Assembly: GCA_032718565.1 (NCBI GenBank) | Contig: JAVGVS010000094.1 | Location: 501,121-565,120 of the forward strand | Length of the DNA: 64,000 nucleotides | Source: Distichodus sexfasciatus | Taxonomy: Eukaryota; Chordata; Actinopteri; Characiformes; Distichodontidae | Direction of reading: 5' to 3' | In this document: piece by piece, positions 60,806 to 64,000 of the stretch | Numbering within the stretch: position 1 is the first letter of the stretch | How the letters are laid out: each line of letters opens with the position of its first letter | Made by a program: the position numbers and the translations under genes | The notes under the pieces: generated by a model | What the model was told of the DNA's origin: nothing | What the model saw: only the letters and a program-made list of their open reading frames with translations | The model's database searches: none

Positions 60806-61076
60806 TTATAACCCCTGTAAGAGGAGCTGTGCAGTGCAGTGCAGCGTGTGGTTGGGTTGAGGCTATTTTCTGCTGCCCGGACCGGGACACGGTGGCATAA
60901 CTGGCTACTTAATGACATGTTTCAGAAGCCTGGCACGCTGATTCCCCCAAACACCGCCCCTGAGAGGAGTGTGTCTGTGTATCTGTGTGTGTGTGTGTGT
61001 GTGTAGGCAGGTTTTTAAGCGGTTCTAAGAACCCTAATGTTCCATAAAAGAGGGCGGATTTTGTGCCTTTGTTTAC
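58213..61076. other. Non-coding stretch with polypyrimidine tracts and a GT run
   Basis: Contains C/T tracts at 58,799-59,066 and 59,705-60,020 and (TG)n at 60,767-60,803. A TATGGTGAGT near 60,470 resembles a start codon next to a donor, but nothing supports it as an exon. No gene is recognised. Confidence 0.5.
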
Positions 61077-61080
61077 CATG

Positions 61081-62359
61081 TTGACGGATAAATTTATCCT
61101 ATTTAAAGGGAAAAAGACCTTCATATTTACTTCAATCCACTTTTGGGGAAATTCCATGTACATAATGACGAGTGTAGATAAATAACTTCCTCTAAACCAT
61201 AACCATAGTAACAAAAATTAAACCTTTCTGCATTTTAAGGTTTGTCCCACATTCCTTTTAATACTAAATATATCAGTAAAAACCAAACGGTAACGGAATT
61301 TTAAGTGTGTTCCCAATTTACAGGTGTAGAGTCTGAAATGTGTGCATTCCTTCCAGACAAACGCTCACACATACATACACATATAGGATTATTTTAAGTC
61401 CTGGGTTGGAAACTAAACACCACGTGAGAATGTTATCTTACGAAAACATTGTAAGGAAAATAATTTAGTAGAAAAGTTTAACATTTGACCTGATAAAGCT
61501 AAAAGAGTTCAAAGATTTACTTTTGGTTACTGTTAGTTAGTGCTGTACTGTACTGTTTTGGTTACTGTTAGTTGTAGCTGTAATATTACTATATATTTCT
61601 GTAGCTGTAATAGAAATATTATTATCTAGTTATTATGGGCGTTAAAATTAATCACATTAACGATGCATTGCGATGCAGACATGGACGATTCTGTATCAAT
61701 GTAGTGGCAGACCATAATCGATTATAACAGAGATTTTTAACCGGCTGTTGCGTGATCATCAGCCTTAGTGCAGCATCTGTGTGCAATGTGACGTAATGTA
61801 GAAAAATTAATGCATCGCGACGCATCGAGATATCAAATCATTGATGTGATCATCGTAATCAAATCGAATTGTGAGACCTGTGAAGGGTCGCACCTGTAGT
61901 TAATATGAAAGTCAATGGACCTGACGAAGATAGCAAGACGTTTGTGTTGTTTTGGTAAGACACACAGTCTCACATGGTGGTTAGTTTCCCACCCAGGACT
62001 TAATTATAAGAATCAGATACTGAGGAATCTGTATTTAATCTGTGTCTGTGTGGAATGGGAGAGACCAAATTTCAGACTCTACACCTGTAAACTGGAGACT
62101 GATGTGAAATTGATGTGAAATTGCAACACTACAAAATATATCTTGGTTTTTACTAAGATATATTTTGAATTAAAAGGATGTAATTAAACTAAAGAGAGCA
62201 GAAATGTTTAATTTTTGTTACTATGGTTATGGTTTAGGGGAAGCTGTTGTTATATTTATCTACACTCCTCATCATTATATACATGGAATTTCCCCAGAAG
62301 TAGAGTGAAGTAAATATGAAGGTCATTTTTCCCTTTAAATAGGATAAATTTATCCGTCA
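61081..62359. mobile_element. Long fold-back element, arms of about 390-400 bp
   Basis: The segment starting GACGGATAAATTTATCCTAT at 61,083 is mirrored by its complement ending at 62,357. The mirror continues inward through CTTCATATTTACTTCA, GGGGAAATTCCATGTA, ACCATAACCATAGTAACAAA, CAGTAAAAACCAA and TTTACAGGTGTAGAGTCTGA. It reaches at least TAAGTCCTGGGTTGG (about 61,396) versus CCACCCAGGACTTAA (about 61,990). Arms are about 61,081-61,470 and 61,955-62,359 with a 480-bp centre. The centre includes a hAT-like GATGCATTGCGATGCAGAC / GCATCGCGACGCATCGAGAT module. Confidence 0.85.
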
Positions 62360-62429
62360 CTATGCTAAAATAACTTCATTTGACAAGATTACTCACATTA
62401 GTTAAGTAGAATATTTACTTAATGGGAAC

Positions 62430-62640
62430 TATGGTAGTCTTCCGTGATCAGAGGGTCACCGGCTCAAGTCCCGGACCAGTACAAGTACCACTGCGGTGCT
62501 CATGAGTAAAGTACTGTCCCTGTGCTCTCCTACCCGGGTTCTGCCAAAAAGCTGCCCATTGCTTCTTCACGGATGGGTCAGATGCAGAGGTCACATTTTG
62601 GGTGCTGTGTTCTCCGCAATGGGGTGGAGACAGAACCCTC
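62430..62640 (+). repeat. tRNA-derived SINE, family A
   Basis: The head has GTGATCAGAGGGTCACCGGC, then TCAAGTCCCGGACC. The core ACCACTGCGGTGCTCATGAG, then AAAGTACTGTCCC, and the GCTGCCCATTGCTTC block match the copy at 22,958-23,211, with more divergence. Confidence 0.7.
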
Positions 62641-62894
62641 TTTGAAAATGATATCCAACCTATTAATATGTCTATGATATTTACAGATGTGGAATTAAAT
62701 AAATTCAGTTGAAGGTCTAAGTTGAACTTGTGCCTTCAAGTAATTCTTCAGTATTTCCTCTCATTAATATTCACATCTCATTAGCAGCTTGTCTCTGCTT
62801 GTGCACCAAAACCAAGCATCACATTCCTCATGTGTTTAGACGGGACATGTCAGTGACAGATTATCTCAGCACAACACAGAGTTACAGTTACTAA

Positions 62895-63030
62895 TTTCAG
62901 GGACGCTTCCCCTGAGAGCAACTTAGGGGTCAAGGGTCTTGCTCAAGGACCCAGTGTTGGTAACGCCAGAGGTCGAACCCACAACCTCTTGGTCCAAAGG
63001 CGTGTGTCCTACCATTAGACCACCAACGCA
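62895..63030 (-). repeat. tRNA-like SINE, family B, reverse
   Basis: The AGGGACGCTTCCCCTGAGAG block, then AAGGGTCTTGCTCAAGGACC, is followed by a B-box-like GAGGTCGAACCC complement and ATTAGACCACC. It matches the fragment at 17,325-17,457. Confidence 0.65.
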
Positions 63031-63190
63031 CACATTACACCACAACCAAATATGACCTCTGTATTTCACCCATCAGTGGGCAGCACCTGGGGAGCAGTGC
63101 TTGGGGACGGTACCATGCTCATGAGTTCCTCAGTGGTACCTTTACTTGTTTGGAACTTGAACCGCCGACCTTCCGATCATTGTGCCAACT
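63030..63190 (-). repeat. tRNA-derived SINE, family A, reverse, 5'-degraded
   Basis: Shares CACCACAACCAAATATGACC, CAGTGGGCAGCACCTGG and TTGGGGACGGTACC with the other reverse copies. It directly abuts the family B element on its left. Confidence 0.75.
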
Positions 63191-63329
63191 CCATAACTGT
63201 TACACTGCCAACTGTCGGCAAAGAGCTTCTGCTGTGTCAGAAGTCTCACCTCAGACAGAGTTTGGTGGGTTCAAATCCCGGTCTTGCAAAGGTACTACTG
63301 GAACTGCAAGCTGGTCCATTATCTCATGC

Positions 63330-63545
63330 TTACTTTAAACCTGTCCATAATCTAATTCTAACACTAAACTTGTCCATAAACTAATCCAAATCCTGAACCT
63401 TAAATTAACTCTAACCCCAAACCTGACCTAACCCTAAAAGCATTCATAATCTAATCCTATTTGTAAACCTGACCATTATTTAATCCTAACCTTAAACATG
63501 ACTATAATTGTATTTAATTTTAAACCACACCGTTCTTTAATCTAA
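63330..63545 (+). repeat. Degenerate TAACCC/TAATCC-type minisatellite
   Basis: Irregular units such as CTAATCCTAACC, CCTGACCTAACCCTAAAA and CTAACCCCAAACC recur about every 12-30 bp. It resembles a decayed telomere-like repeat, but perfect TTAGGG arrays are absent. Confidence 0.5.
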
Positions 63546-64000
63546 GCCTGATTTCTTAATATTTTGCTTCTGATGAGGCAGACTTCTCAATGCTACATAA
63601 TAGAAATAATGTTTTATAATAGGAACAGTATTTACATTTTGCAATAAATCGCTGCACCTGTTGAGTTATTTTCCTGTAAAAATGTAAAGAAACGTGAGAT
63701 GGCTCGAGACCTTTGCACTGTGATGTTGTATACTGGGTTTCCTCGCCCCTGTTCGTAGAAGTTAGTGTGAGTCGAAGCAAGCCGGTGATTGGAGTGAGTT
63801 TGTGGTGACTGATGTGTTTTGACGTCTCCTGAATTCTCCGCTCACTCGAGGCTCTTCACCTGCCTGTTTATACAGCGATGTGCACATGTCCGCACCACAG
63901 ATTATCATCAGCATCTGCTCTAAATATGGGATGTTTTTTAGATGAATCACTCATCTGTGCTGCGACTGCAGCCTGAATCACAGGCGCTCATTGTGTTCCG

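Noticed and set aside
1..64000. CRISPR arrays, bacterial operons or phage-type systems
   Set aside because: The sequence is vertebrate; repeats seen are microsatellites and transposons, with no array of equal repeats and unique spacers.

Overview
The window is vertebrate nuclear DNA, almost certainly from a teleost fish. Its genes have many exons with GT-AG introns, and much of the rest is fish-type interspersed repeats: tRNA-headed SINEs, many short hAT-like elements sharing the end GGGCTGGGCGATA, a Tc1/mariner-type fold-back, LINE tails and long microsatellites. Two V-SINE (DANA/Mermaid-like) copies would fit an ostariophysan such as a catfish or characin, but I cannot fix the species. Four protein genes are supported by exon-by-exon translation with matching splice phases: C2CD2L (TMEM24), H2AX, HMBS and ARCN1. 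Their human orthologues all lie on 11q23.3. 

Layout: 1-10,717 is repeat-rich and is read as part of the first intron of C2CD2L. The C2CD2L coding exons run on the plus strand from 10,718 to 19,405; the first, membrane-anchor exon lies off the left edge. A 3' UTR follows to about 21,115. The intronless H2AX gene (21,821-22,249, plus) has a CCAAT/TATA promoter and both histone-type and poly(A) 3'-end signals. HMBS runs on the minus strand (35,889 down to 24,673, 14 exons, complete, 358 aa) and holds a 2.2-kb G/T-only microsatellite in intron 3. A 3.4-kb spacer separates it from ARCN1 on the plus strand (39,301-47,355, 10 exons, complete, 509 aa). From 47.4 kb to the end I see one weak candidate first coding exon (50,488-50,565) and otherwise repeats and long polypyrimidine tracts. 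By human synteny this could be the 5' part of PHLDB1, but no PHLDB1 coding exon was recognised. 

The genes do not form a pathway. C2CD2L moves phosphoinositide at ER-plasma membrane contacts, H2AX is the DNA-damage histone, HMBS is the third enzyme of haem synthesis, and ARCN1 is delta-COP of the COPI coat. The most notable signals are transposon-splice-site contacts. A 1,049-bp hAT-like element with a perfect 8-bp target duplication ends 10 bp before ARCN1 exon 4, so its end supplies the pyrimidine tract of a constitutive splice acceptor. Long (UG)n runs also sit directly against acceptors in HMBS and C2CD2L. I found no convincing new multi-gene system.
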